A DNA stretch of 64,000 bases. Source: JAKFWI01 sp031399165 (lineage in GTDB: Bacteria; Pseudomonadota; Alphaproteobacteria; Caulobacterales; Aquidulcibacteraceae). A program made the translations under genes and the position numbers. The stretch is taken from assembly GCA_031399165.1 (NCBI GenBank), contig JANNOO010000038.1, positions 163,728 to 227,727 of the forward strand. Direction: 5' to 3'. The stretch's first letter is position 1. Every line of letters starts with the position of its first letter. The notes under the pieces are model-generated. The model was given only the letters and a program-made list of their open reading frames with translations, had not been told where the DNA came from and ran no database searches. Positions 1 to 8,005 of the stretch are shown here, in pieces.

Positions 1-191
1 TCATGGCGTTTCAGGACGCCAATGGCTGCCGCCAGTTCAATCCCCACGTCTACACGCTTGAGGAAGGCGGTATGAAGCAGGTCAATCACACGCAGTTGGC
101 GTTCAAGCGCGAGGTCGACCCCAAGGGCTTGCTGAATCCAGGCAAAATGCTCGCGTGGGAAAACAGCGATTGGCGTCCAGGTACGGAATAA
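1..191 (+). CDS. FAD-linked oxidase, C-terminal fragment (5' end outside window)
   Basis: Only the last ~62 residues are in the window; the reading frame is open to the left edge, so this is the 3' end of a longer gene and the first ATG in view is probably internal. The tail contains DPKGLLNPGKM, the conserved C-terminal motif of FAD-binding oxidases of the vanillyl-alcohol-oxidase/GlcD type (D-P-x-G-x-L-N-P-G-K). It ends 10 bases before the Rieske oxygenase on the same strand, so the two are probably one operon. The substrate cannot be told from this fragment; an oxidation acting with the Rieske enzyme is an inference from position. Confidence 0.7.
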   Translation, partial: MAFQDANGCRQFNPHVYTLEEGGMKQVNHTQLAFKREVDPKGLLNPGKMLAWENSDWRPGTE

Positions 192-201
192 GAGGCGTTC
201 C

Positions 202-1515
202 ATGGCATCGGCTCAAGACAACGAAACATTGACGCGCATCGGCCCGGGCACGCCTATGGGCAAGCTCATGCGGCAATATTGGTTGCCGGTCTGCAAATCA
301 TCCGAGATTGAAGCGGATGGCGCGCCGTTGCGCGTGATGCTGCTGGGAGAACGTTTGCTGGCGTTTCGCGACAGTGCGGGCAGGGTCGGCGTGATGGATC
401 ATCGATGCCCACACCGCGGCGCTTCGCTGTTCTTCGGGCGCAATGAGGAAGGCGGGCTGCGCTGTGTCTATCATGGCTGGAAATTCGACGTCGCGGGCCG
501 CTGCCTCGATATGCCGAACGTGCCGCCCGAGCGAGAGTTCAGCGCTCGCGTGAGGGCGATGGCCTATCCCGCTTACGAACGGGCTGGCGTTGTGTGGACC
601 TATATGGGCGACCGCGATCCGCCGCCCCCGCCGCCCATGATCGAAGCGACGATGCTGCCTGACAGCGAACTGCGCGTGACGCTAACGATGCGGGAATGCA
701 ATTGGTTGCAAGCGATCGAGGGCGATCTCGATACCGGACATTTTGGTTTCCTGCACATGGGCAGCGTCGATCCCAACGACGTTGATACGGCGAACATGCA
801 CGCCGTTTCCATCAGCCACCGTGCGCCGCACTTTAACGTGGCCGAAACGGAATGGGGCACCATGGCCGGAGCGTATCGCCCTGCCGAACCAGGCGCGCTG
901 TACTGGCGCATCTGCCATTTCCTTTTTCCATTCTGGGCCCTGTTTCCGGATGGCACGTTCGAGGACAACGTTACCGCCAACGCGTGGGCGCCGATGGATG
1001 ACACGCACACGATGGTGTTCAATTTCGCATGGACAAAACGAACGCCGCCGCTGCGCGCCACCAAAGATGGCGTCACTATTCCGGGGCTGGAGTTTGTACA
1101 CGATTATCTGCCGCAAACGACCGGCTGGTTCGGCCGCTGGCGGTTGGCGCAGAACGATGAGAACGATTATGGCATCGACCGCGGCAAGCAGCGCGATCTC
1201 AGTTTCACTGGCATTACCGGCATCACGCTGCAGGATCAGTACATCACCGAAAGCATGGGCGAGATCGTCGATCGCACGATCGAGCATCTGACGCCCGGTG
1301 ACGCAATGATTGTACGAACGCGCAAGCGCTTGCTGAATGCGGCGCGCGCCTTGGCTGAAACCGGCGCGATTCCACCCGGCGTGGACAATCCGGAGATCGC
1401 TATCGGCGCGCGCGGCGGCGCCTATATGGCGCCGGAGAGCGCTGATTGGCTACAAGCGTACGAGGAGCGGCTGCGGCAGTCGATCGGGCCGGCCGTGCGG
1501 ATCGCCAAGGACTAG
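202..1515 (+). CDS. Rieske 2Fe-2S aromatic/N-heterocycle oxygenase, large subunit
   Basis: A 437-aa Rieske non-heme iron oxygenase alpha subunit of the phthalate-dioxygenase/demethylase-like group. The Rieske centre is clear: C69-x-H71 (CPH) and C88-x2-H91 (CVYH) ligate the 2Fe-2S cluster. The mononuclear iron site is seen around residues 175-185 (GDLDTGHFGFLH), with H180 and H185 as ligands. Such enzymes hydroxylate rings or remove O- or N-methyl groups, the latter releasing formaldehyde. No dedicated ferredoxin or reductase gene is visible in the window; the partner could lie upstream. The neighbouring FAD oxidase and hydrolase genes place it in a catabolic pathway. Family assignment is firm; substrate is unknown. 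Confidence 0.92.
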   Translation: MASAQDNETLTRIGPGTPMGKLMRQYWLPVCKSSEIEADGAPLRVMLLGERLLAFRDSAGRVGVMDHRCPHRGASLFFGRNEEGGLRCVYHGWKFDVAGRCLDMPNVPPEREFSARVRAMAYPAYERAGVVWTYMGDRDPPPPPPMIEATMLPDSELRVTLTMRECNWLQAIEGDLDTGHFGFLHMGSVDPNDVDTANMHAVSISHRAPHFNVAETEWGTMAGAYRPAEPGALYWRICHFLFPFWALFPDGTFEDNVTANAWAPMDDTHTMVFNFAWTKRTPPLRATKDGVTIPGLEFVHDYLPQTTGWFGRWRLAQNDENDYGIDRGKQRDLSFTGITGITLQDQYITESMGEIVDRTIEHLTPGDAMIVRTRKRLLNAARALAETGAIPPGVDNPEIAIGARGGAYMAPESADWLQAYEERLRQSIGPAVRIAKD

Positions 1516-1516
1516 A

Positions 1517-2365
1517 TCAGCGCGCAGCGCGCGCCGCGGCGACAACATTGCGAAGTAGAGACGCGCGGGTTAGCGGTCCCACAGAGCCATGGTGCGGGGT
1601 AACAAAAGACGCGACCTTGGCCACGTCGTCGGCGATGTCAGACACCATGGTCCCATCCCGATATGTAATGCCGACGCCGACGACGGCGGCGCCGGGCCTG
1701 ACCATATCGGCTCGAACAATCTCGGCGGCGCCAGCTGCGGCGATCACGATGTCGCTTTCGCGCGTTATCGCGCCGATGTCGGGAGCGCCTCGATGCAACA
1801 GGGTGGGGATTGCGTTAACTTCAGCATGGGCGAGCATCAGCGCCAACGGCCTGCCTACGAGCAGACCGCGCCCAATGATCGCGACGTGCCGGCCAGCGAG
1901 GGGAACGCCGTAGGCGCGCAGCAAACCGATAATTGCTGACGGCGTGCACGGCCGCAGGCCGGGCGCGCCATTGATAAGCGCTCCGAGATTTACCGGGTGC
2001 AAACCATCGACATCCTTGGCGGGCTTAAGCGCCATTTGCACGCTTGTAGTATCCATATGCTTGGGCAGCGGCAGTTGAACGATAAGTCCGTCTACCGTTT
2101 TGTCGTCATTGAAGCGCCGTACGCGGTCGAGCAGCGCGCGCTCACTCACATCGGCCGGGAGACGAATATCGTCTGAGGCTATGCCGATCTGGGCGCAGTC
2201 TGCATGCTTGCGCAGAATATAGGAATTGCTCGCGTCATTTTCGCCGACCAAGATGGTCGCCAGGCGCGGCTCGATGCCCTCTGCCGCGAGGGCGGCGACG
2301 TCCCGCTTCAGCTCATCGAGCCACTTGGCGGCGAGCGTGTCGCCGTCGAGGATGACGGCCGCCAT
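1517..2365 (-). CDS. folD: FolD: methylene-THF dehydrogenase / methenyl-THF cyclohydrolase (canonical copy)
   Basis: A 282-aa FolD that interconverts 5,10-methylene-, methenyl- and 10-formyl-tetrahydrofolate with NADP(H) in the cytoplasm. All active-site residues known from E. coli FolD (Y50, K54, Q98, D121) are present, shifted by one: Y49 and K53 (SYILRK), Q97 (VQLPLP) and D120 (KDVDG). The start overlaps the stop of the upstream substrate-binding protein as TAATG, so it is translationally coupled to an ABC importer. That is an unusual place for a housekeeping folD and suggests oxidation of one-carbon units released by the catabolic pathway. A second, altered FolD lies at 16358-17260. Confidence 0.93.
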   Translation of the reverse strand: MAAVILDGDTLAAKWLDELKRDVAALAAEGIEPRLATILVGENDASNSYILRKHADCAQIGIASDDIRLPADVSERALLDRVRRFNDDKTVDGLIVQLPLPKHMDTTSVQMALKPAKDVDGLHPVNLGALINGAPGLRPCTPSAIIGLLRAYGVPLAGRHVAIIGRGLLVGRPLALMLAHAEVNAIPTLLHRGAPDIGAITRESDIVIAAAGAAEIVRADMVRPGAAVVGVGITYRDGTMVSDIADDVAKVASFVTPHHGSVGPLTRASLLRNVVAAARAAR

Positions 2366-3519
2366 TACCGCAGCCCGATCGAACGGTCGATAAAGCGGTT
2401 GGTTACTACGTCCTCGGCGCGGACGCCCGGCTTTGAGCGGATGTCGAGATTGCCGCGTATGGTTTCCAGCAGTTTGCTTGCGCGTTGCAGGTCGAAATCA
2501 CCAAGCGTCGTGTTCGCTCCGTTGGATACGATGCCATCGCGCAGTGAAACTTTCACGGATTCGTCCAGCAGCGCCCGTGACGTTTTCCAGAACGGTGCGC
2601 CCAGGCCGGCGCTGTTGAAGCGGAACAGAAGCCCGTTCACCTCGGTGGGATCGCGCACGTAGTCCACCTGCGCTTGCTGGATCAGCGGCACGAGTTTTGT
2701 CAGGCAGGGCGAAAGTGCGGTCAACCGCGTCTTGGCCACGGCGAGCATGCCAGGATAGATTGGATAGCCGAGATCGGAGATCGGCAGATAATCAATCGGC
2801 TTGGCCCATTTGCGGCCTGTTGAGAATTGATAGACCTCGTTCGTTACGGCGCCCTGGTTGAGCCATTTGCCGTTATTGATAACGAAGTTCTCGCCATCGC
2901 CGCGATAGCCTTCGACGAAAACACTTTTAGGCACGCCTTTCGAAACCAGATAGCGGCCAAACGTGCGCTTGATCGTCGATACGTAAATCTTGCCGCGTCC
3001 GGACTCGGCGAATGCCTTTAGGTCGTCGAGGGAGCGAAAACCCTTCGGGTAAGTCGCCCGATCCCAAAACAGAACCGAAGGCGATTTGTCCAGCGGCGCG
3101 ACAACGCCCACGGCCGGGAAGCGCTGCGAGAAGACAAATGCATTGTCGAGATCGTACATCGCCAGATGCGGGCGGAGGCCGGCGCGCGAATTGCCCATGT
3201 AAAGGGCGGAATACGCCGTCTCTCCATCGCCCAATCCAAGGCCGGCGCCGCCTTCGAGAATGATCAAGGTGATGCCCGTTGACCCGAGAGGGCCCTCATA
3301 GCGCCCTTGGCTCATTTTGCCGCCGCCGCCAATCATCTGATAAAGGCCGCCATGTTCACCCTGCGCCAGCCAATCCTTCTGGATCACGAAAGGGCTTGGA
3401 CAAATGCTAGTAAGAGGCGTGCGATACGTCTGCCGCGCAAATGCGCTCATCTCCTGCGCCATGCCCCCTACACAGCTAGCCGCCCACACCAGCGCTGCGA
3501 GGAGAAAGCGGGCGCGCAT
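2365..3519 (-). CDS. ABC transporter periplasmic substrate-binding protein, NMT1/THI5-like
   Basis: A 384-aa exported protein. I chose the ATG at 3519 because it overlaps the permease stop as TGATG and directly begins a signal peptide (MRARFLLAALVWAASCVGGMAQ); a start 33 bases upstream is possible. The body resembles periplasmic binding proteins that work with SsuC/TauC-type permeases and are used for sulfonates, pyrimidines and other small organics. Together with the two following genes it forms a complete high-affinity importer. The ligand is unknown; from the neighbours it is probably the nitrogen-rich substrate of the island. Confidence 0.75.
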   Translation of the reverse strand: MRARFLLAALVWAASCVGGMAQEMSAFARQTYRTPLTSICPSPFVIQKDWLAQGEHGGLYQMIGGGGKMSQGRYEGPLGSTGITLIILEGGAGLGLGDGETAYSALYMGNSRAGLRPHLAMYDLDNAFVFSQRFPAVGVVAPLDKSPSVLFWDRATYPKGFRSLDDLKAFAESGRGKIYVSTIKRTFGRYLVSKGVPKSVFVEGYRGDGENFVINNGKWLNQGAVTNEVYQFSTGRKWAKPIDYLPISDLGYPIYPGMLAVAKTRLTALSPCLTKLVPLIQQAQVDYVRDPTEVNGLLFRFNSAGLGAPFWKTSRALLDESVKVSLRDGIVSNGANTTLGDFDLQRASKLLETIRGNLDIRSKPGVRAEDVVTNRFIDRSIGLR

Positions 3520-4364
3520 CAGATCGTGCTCGCTTCGCCGGATTGGTGCCAAGACGCGAACAAGCGCTCACCCAGCCAGCTGAAGAACAAATAGACGCCG
3601 ATCGACATCGCTGACGAAACGATCAAAGCGGCATACATTTGCTCATACTGGAAATCGGTTTTGGAATTGACCAGCATCTGGCCCAGTCCGCCGTCTCCGG
3701 ATACGAAGAACAGCTCCGACACCACGGCGCCGATTACAGCCAGTCCGGCGGAAATACGCAAACCGGCAAACAGGGAGGGCAGCGCAGAGGGCAGTCCTGC
3801 TTTTATCAGCGTTACGCGCCAGCTCGCGCCCTGCAGACGGAATAGATCAATGATTCCAGGATCGAGGCTTTTGAGGCCCAGCAGCAAAGTGGTGGGAATG
3901 GCAAAGAACGTCATGATCGCTACGATCAGCACTTTCGGCAGGAAACCAAAGCCGAGCAGCGATTGCATCAGCGGAATGATCGCCAGAATCGGAATCGATT
4001 GCAGCGCCACCAGATAGGGGAAGATCGCCCGCTCAAGAAATCGCGAGCGGAACATGAACACGCCAACCGCCATGCCGAACGGTATCGAAATGGCCAGCCC
4101 GGTCAGCGCGATCTGCGCCGTCACCCCCGCTGCGCGCAGCAACTCAGCCTGAACGGCGGGCACGGCGAACGCGCCGTTCCACATCGCGCCGAGGCCAGGC
4201 ATCAGAAAGCGGCGATAATCCTCAAGCCCGCTTTGTCCCCATGCGTAAAGTCCGGCAAGCGCAAGGCCGAGCAGTACAGGCGGCGCGAGCCTTTGCGCGA
4301 TCTGCGCGGCGTGACTTGGCGGCTTTGCGCCGGCGCGGGGCGGATAGACCTGCACACCGCTCAT
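3519..4364 (-). CDS. ABC transporter permease, SsuC/TauC type
   Basis: A 281-aa inner-membrane permease of the BPD transport superfamily with about six hydrophobic segments. The EAA-like cytoplasmic loop that contacts the ATPase is seen in the segment FRLQGASWRVTLIKAGLPSA. The start at 4364 overlaps the ATPase stop as ATGA; an upstream start at 4412 would run into the ATPase gene and is less likely. It is followed by the binding protein through a TGATG overlap. The three genes read ATPase, permease, binding protein in transcription order. Substrate is not determinable from the sequence. Confidence 0.88.
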   Translation of the reverse strand: MSGVQVYPPRAGAKPPSHAAQIAQRLAPPVLLGLALAGLYAWGQSGLEDYRRFLMPGLGAMWNGAFAVPAVQAELLRAAGVTAQIALTGLAISIPFGMAVGVFMFRSRFLERAIFPYLVALQSIPILAIIPLMQSLLGFGFLPKVLIVAIMTFFAIPTTLLLGLKSLDPGIIDLFRLQGASWRVTLIKAGLPSALPSLFAGLRISAGLAVIGAVVSELFFVSGDGGLGQMLVNSKTDFQYEQMYAALIVSSAMSIGVYLFFSWLGERLFASWHQSGEASTI

Positions 4365-5110
4365 GTCTGCACCTCTGAAGCCATACGTAGTGATTGCGAA
4401 ATCTCGCCGCAAAGCTGCGCAAACTCTGGCGTGTATCGCATCGCATCAGCGCGCGGGTAGGCGAACGGCACATCGAAACTGGCCACGACGCGGCCTGGCC
4501 GGGCCGACATAACCACCACACGGCTCGAAAGATACGCCGCCTCCGCCACCGAGTGGGTGACAAACAACGCCGCAAAACTTTGCCGGCCATAAAGCGTGAG
4601 CAATTCGTCATTCAGCCGCTCGCGCGTAATTTCATCGAGTGCGCCAAACGGCTCGTCGAACAAAAAAAGCGAAGGATCCAGCGTCAGCGAGCGCGCGAGC
4701 GAGACCCGCATCCTCATGCCGCCCGAAAGCTGTTTTGGATAATGTTTCTGAAACCCATCGAGACCAACAAGCGCGATCTTCTCTGCCGCGATCCTTGTGC
4801 GCTCAGCCGGAGCGACGCCGCGCAATTCCAATAGCAGCTCGACATTGGCCTGCACATTGCGCCATGGCAAAAGCGTCGGGTCCTGAAACGTAAAGCCGAG
4901 ATGCTCGCGATCGACGCAAAGTTTGCCGGCGGAGTATTCGACAAGTCCCGCGGCGATGCGCAGCAATGTGGATTTGCCGCAACCCGAGGGGCCAAGGATA
5001 GTTACGAATGCGCCCGGGAGAAGAGAGAGGCTGACATCGCGCAGCGCTTCGGTGCCGCCGGCAAAGGTCAGCGATACGTTTTCGTAAGACAGGATCGGCT
5101 GGTCTGTCAT
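4361..5110 (-). CDS. ABC transporter ATP-binding protein, SsuB/TauB type
   Basis: A 249-aa ATPase. Walker A (GPSGCGKST, residues 40-48), signature motif (LSGGMRMRVSLARSL), Walker B with catalytic glutamate (LFLFDEPFGALDE) and the H-loop (VTHSVAEA) are all present. It is a single-domain ATPase of the nitrate/sulfonate/taurine group and would work as a dimer with the permease encoded next. It begins 4 bases after the stop of the flavodoxin-fold reductase, so the four genes are one transcription unit. Confidence 0.93.
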   Translation of the reverse strand: MTDQPILSYENVSLTFAGGTEALRDVSLSLLPGAFVTILGPSGCGKSTLLRIAAGLVEYSAGKLCVDREHLGFTFQDPTLLPWRNVQANVELLLELRGVAPAERTRIAAEKIALVGLDGFQKHYPKQLSGGMRMRVSLARSLTLDPSLFLFDEPFGALDEITRERLNDELLTLYGRQSFAALFVTHSVAEAAYLSSRVVVMSARPGRVVASFDVPFAYPRADAMRYTPEFAQLCGEISQSLRMASEVQT

Positions 5111-5114
5111 TGCG

Positions 5115-5696
5115 TCAGAATGCCAGCATTTCTTGGCGCACTCTCTCTATGAAGCGTCGCACGTTTTGTTCTTTGACGGTGTTTACCCCGTACAGCGCCA
5201 GATAGCGCATTGAAGCCCGGGGATTGCAGACCACGCGCAAGAACCGTGTCGCATTCGCGCGGGGCGGGTCGCCTAGCAGCGTGGCGCGCAGGCGATCGAC
5301 GCCATATGTCGTCACGGTCGCCAGCTTGCGGATATTGGTAAGGCCCGGCGACAGCTTGCCTTGTTCCATCTTAAAGGACACGTCCGGCAGAAAGACGCGG
5401 TCGAAGTAACCCTTCATCATTGCCGGCCATCCGAAATTCCATACTGGATGACATAACACGACGCCCTCGGCCGCCTGTAGCCGCGCGACATAATCCTTGA
5501 TCCGGCGCTGGTTTATGCTGACGTCATGATAAATCGCCCGATCCTCGGCGGATAAAACCGGATCAAAGCCTTCGGCGTATAAGTCCAGATCATCGACCTG
5601 ATGGCCAGCGGTTTTCAGGCTCTCCACGACAGTCCGATGCAGTAGCGGCGCCAGTCCGTCACCCATGGGATAGGCATAAATAACATGGACCCTCAT
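5115..5696 (-). CDS. NAD(P)H dehydrogenase (quinone)/flavodoxin-2-fold reductase
   Basis: A 193-aa flavodoxin-like protein of the NQO/MdaB/KefF group. The N-terminus MRVHVIYAYPMGDG forms the first strand and phosphate-binding loop for FMN/FAD, and the central segment GVVLCHPVWNFGWPAMMKGYFDRVF is the family hallmark. I chose the ATG at 5696; the frame is open further upstream but lacks a fold signature there. It is the first gene after a 186-base intergenic gap that contains a predicted operator, so it probably heads the ABC-transporter-folD unit. A role in supplying electrons or reducing a pathway intermediate is inference. Confidence 0.82.
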   Translation of the reverse strand: MRVHVIYAYPMGDGLAPLLHRTVVESLKTAGHQVDDLDLYAEGFDPVLSAEDRAIYHDVSINQRRIKDYVARLQAAEGVVLCHPVWNFGWPAMMKGYFDRVFLPDVSFKMEQGKLSPGLTNIRKLATVTTYGVDRLRATLLGDPPRANATRFLRVVCNPRASMRYLALYGVNTVKEQNVRRFIERVRQEMLAF

Positions 5697-5779
5697 TCGC
5701 CGCGTCCGTGGAAACTCCAGCCCCTTTGAAGCACGCCGAAACCCCTGGCCGAACAAGCGATCAAGCTCTTCGCCGGCGA

Positions 5780-5798
5780 GTTATGCAGAAAACGCTTA
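5780..5798 (-). promoter_or_regulatory. Predicted operator, copy 3 (TetR-type palindrome)
   Basis: On the minus strand the sequence is TAAGC-GTTTTC-TGCATAAC, an imperfect inverted repeat of half-sites with 6-base spacing. It matches the copies at 10924-10944 and 13943-13963 in both half-sites while the spacer differs, which suggests selection on the half-sites. It lies about 84 bases upstream of the flavodoxin-fold reductase start, inside the only sizeable gap of the minus-strand operon. Likely ligand: the TetR protein encoded at 13011-13712 (inference). Confidence 0.55.
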
Positions 5799-5882
5799 CC
5801 AAGGCCAGACGGCCAGCGGTCAACGCCGCCAGATGGTCGCTGCGCGGACAAAAGCGCCGCGTTTATGGGCGCCCCGTGCGCC

Positions 5883-6692
5883 CTAGCGGTCGATCAGCGC
5901 CGACAGCGGATATTCGCTGACCTCGCGCAGCAATCCGATCAGGTGCGTCGCCATGTAATCGACGATCACTGCGCCACGCGCGGCATCTGCATCGAGCGCA
6001 TCACCCGCGGCGCCGGATGGATGTAGATCCTGCGTTTGCCAGCCAAACCCCACGCCAGCGCCCTCGAAGCGCAGATACTTATACGTCTGCTCAAGAGCGA
6101 TGGAGGCGGGCGCGAAATTTGCACGCTCTGACTGGCGCACCAGATCGGGGCGCAGATGCAACATAACTGAGGTCTCTACACCGCCCCCATGGATGCCGTG
6201 CTTTTCTTCCGCTTCGCTGAATAGGCCGGCAGGCATGCCGGCGCCCCAAAGGCTGGCGGCGACGACAAACATTTTCCGCCGCACGCGCAGATCGCGGGCC
6301 ACAATATCCATGGCCTGCACCTGCCCACCATGACTGTTCAACAAAACCAGCTTGCGCACGCCTGCGCTGGCGACGCATTCACCGATTTCGGTCCAGAGCC
6401 GGATCAACGTGTCAGCGCTTAGCGAAAGCGTACCCGGAAACGCCAAATGTTCGTTTGATTTGCCCACTGGCATTATGGGCAAGACCAAGATCGGAAGGTC
6501 GTCCGGCGCACGCGCTATGATCTGATCGACCACGCCGTCACAGATCGTGGAATCGACCGACACCGGCAAGTGAGGTCCGTGTTGCTCGATCGCCGCCACC
6601 GGCAAAATCGCCACCGCGCGCTCCGGATCGATGGCAGTCTCAAAATCCTTGGTGGTCATATCGGACCACCGTTTGCGCGGTGCGGCTCTCAT
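5883..6692 (-). CDS. Creatininase-family amidohydrolase
   Basis: A 269-aa member of the creatininase/FAPy-deformylase/mft-E family of metal-dependent hydrolases that open cyclic amides or cleave formamides. The metal site is visible: E36, H38 and D47 (AAIEQHGPHLPVSVDST), the NSHGGQ motif, and the late glutamate in HGIHGGGVETSVM. The start at 6692 overlaps the preceding gene as ATGA, and the N-terminal RWSDMTTKDF is typical of the family. It sits among other amide- and ring-hydrolysing enzymes. It may act on creatinine, a related lactam or a formamidopyrimidine; the exact substrate is not determinable. Confidence 0.88.
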   Translation of the reverse strand: MRAAPRKRWSDMTTKDFETAIDPERAVAILPVAAIEQHGPHLPVSVDSTICDGVVDQIIARAPDDLPILVLPIMPVGKSNEHLAFPGTLSLSADTLIRLWTEIGECVASAGVRKLVLLNSHGGQVQAMDIVARDLRVRRKMFVVAASLWGAGMPAGLFSEAEEKHGIHGGGVETSVMLHLRPDLVRQSERANFAPASIALEQTYKYLRFEGAGVGFGWQTQDLHPSGAAGDALDADAARGAVIVDYMATHLIGLLREVSEYPLSALIDR

Positions 6693-8005
6693 CGGGCGGT
6701 CCTTTCAAACAGCGCGTCCAGTTCCTCATAATCGGGTGGCGCAGCCGATACGAATGCGCCGTCGCGGATGAGGATGCGGTCGGCCTGCGGACGGGCCAGC
6801 AATTCGCCAAAACTCCGCGCCCGAAACAGGACCATATCCGCGCTGCCGCCGGCGACGATCCCGCCTCCCGTGACCCCGATGAGTTTTGCAGCGGTGCTGG
6901 TGACGGAAGCGGGCCAATCACGAATGGGGTGCTCAAGATGGCCGATGCGCACTGCGTCGCGGAACGTTTCGAGCATGTCGAAATCGCCATAGGGATGAAA
7001 TGGATCGCGGCAATTATCGCTTCCGAAAGCGACATCTATGCCGTGCGCGCGCATTTCCTTCAGAAGTGTCAGGCCGCGCCAACGCGGCGTTCGCCCCGCG
7101 CGCCGATCTTGTAGGTACAGGTTGCAGCTCGGCAGTGTAACAATGGAAATGCCTGCGTCGGCAACGAGACCAAGCGTGCGATCGGCGTCCACCTCACCCT
7201 GAACAGCCAGACTGCAGCAATGACCGGCGAGGATTGGTCTCGCAAAGCGGCGCGCTTTTGCAACTGACGCAATGCGCGCTAGCGCGTCCGATGCAGGGTC
7301 GCCAGTCTCGTCGGCGTGAAAATCGAGTGCGAGATCGTATTTGTCCGCCAGGTCGAAAATGAGCTCGAGTAACGTGTCGATGTCTGGCGTGAGCGGCGTA
7401 TATGCGCCCAACACACCGCCGGCCTGTTTAACCAAGGCTGCAATACGCGCTGCCATAGCCTGATCGCGGAACAGTTCGGTGGAAACCAGTGAGACGGCTT
7501 GCAGATCGATGCGGCCGCGCCATCCATCACGGATCGCGCAGAATACCCGCCAGCGTTCCTCGGCCTGATCGTTTTCTGACGCCAGATGCGTGCGCATCGC
7601 GCGCACGCCGTGCGCATAGGCGCAGCGCAGACCAAATTCCATGCGTGTGCGCATGTCTTCAGCGGTCCAGAAGCGGTCACGGTCAGCGATAATCGTCGCG
7701 GCGGCGCCAACGAACGTGCCGTCCGGATTCGGCGCGCGCGCCCACAATTGCGTGGAGTCGAGATGCGTGTGGGCTTCCACGAAGCACGGCCATGCCATGG
7801 CGCCAGCCATCGGCAAGGTGCGCCAGTCGCATGATGTTTGGGCGTCGGCAAAGGCTACGAACTGAATAGAGCCCTTCGCAACGCCGATATCCACGAGGCT
7901 GGTGTCGGCGGCGAGGCCGTCATCAAGCAAAATCGATGGAACCGCGGCGCTGCGTAGCACGAACGGTTCGCCCACGCTTGGCATAGGGGCGCGCCAGGGG
8001 GTCAT
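6689..8005 (-). CDS. Cytosine-deaminase-like metal-dependent amidohydrolase
   Basis: A 438-aa amidohydrolase-superfamily protein of the CodA type. The expected metal and substrate residues are in order: HTH in CFVEAHTHLDST, H with acid in DFHADETGDP, the GHC motif (GHCCSLA), and D in GSDNCRDPFHPYGDFDM. The family deaminates or hydrolyses cytosine, isoguanine, triazines, pterins and other N-heterocycles. ATGA overlaps at both ends couple it to CocE upstream and creatininase downstream. The substrate is probably the ring nitrogen compound handled by the island; cytosine itself is only one possibility. Confidence 0.88.
   Translation of the reverse strand: MTPWRAPMPSVGEPFVLRSAAVPSILLDDGLAADTSLVDIGVAKGSIQFVAFADAQTSCDWRTLPMAGAMAWPCFVEAHTHLDSTQLWARAPNPDGTFVGAAATIIADRDRFWTAEDMRTRMEFGLRCAYAHGVRAMRTHLASENDQAEERWRVFCAIRDGWRGRIDLQAVSLVSTELFRDQAMAARIAALVKQAGGVLGAYTPLTPDIDTLLELIFDLADKYDLALDFHADETGDPASDALARIASVAKARRFARPILAGHCCSLAVQGEVDADRTLGLVADAGISIVTLPSCNLYLQDRRAGRTPRWRGLTLLKEMRAHGIDVAFGSDNCRDPFHPYGDFDMLETFRDAVRIGHLEHPIRDWPASVTSTAAKLIGVTGGGIVAGGSADMVLFRARSFGELLARPQADRILIRDGAFVSAAPPDYEELDALFERTAR

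Noticed and set aside
1446..1939. Plus-strand frames downstream of the Rieske gene
   Set aside because: They run opposite folD, whose active-site residues are intact; shadow frames.
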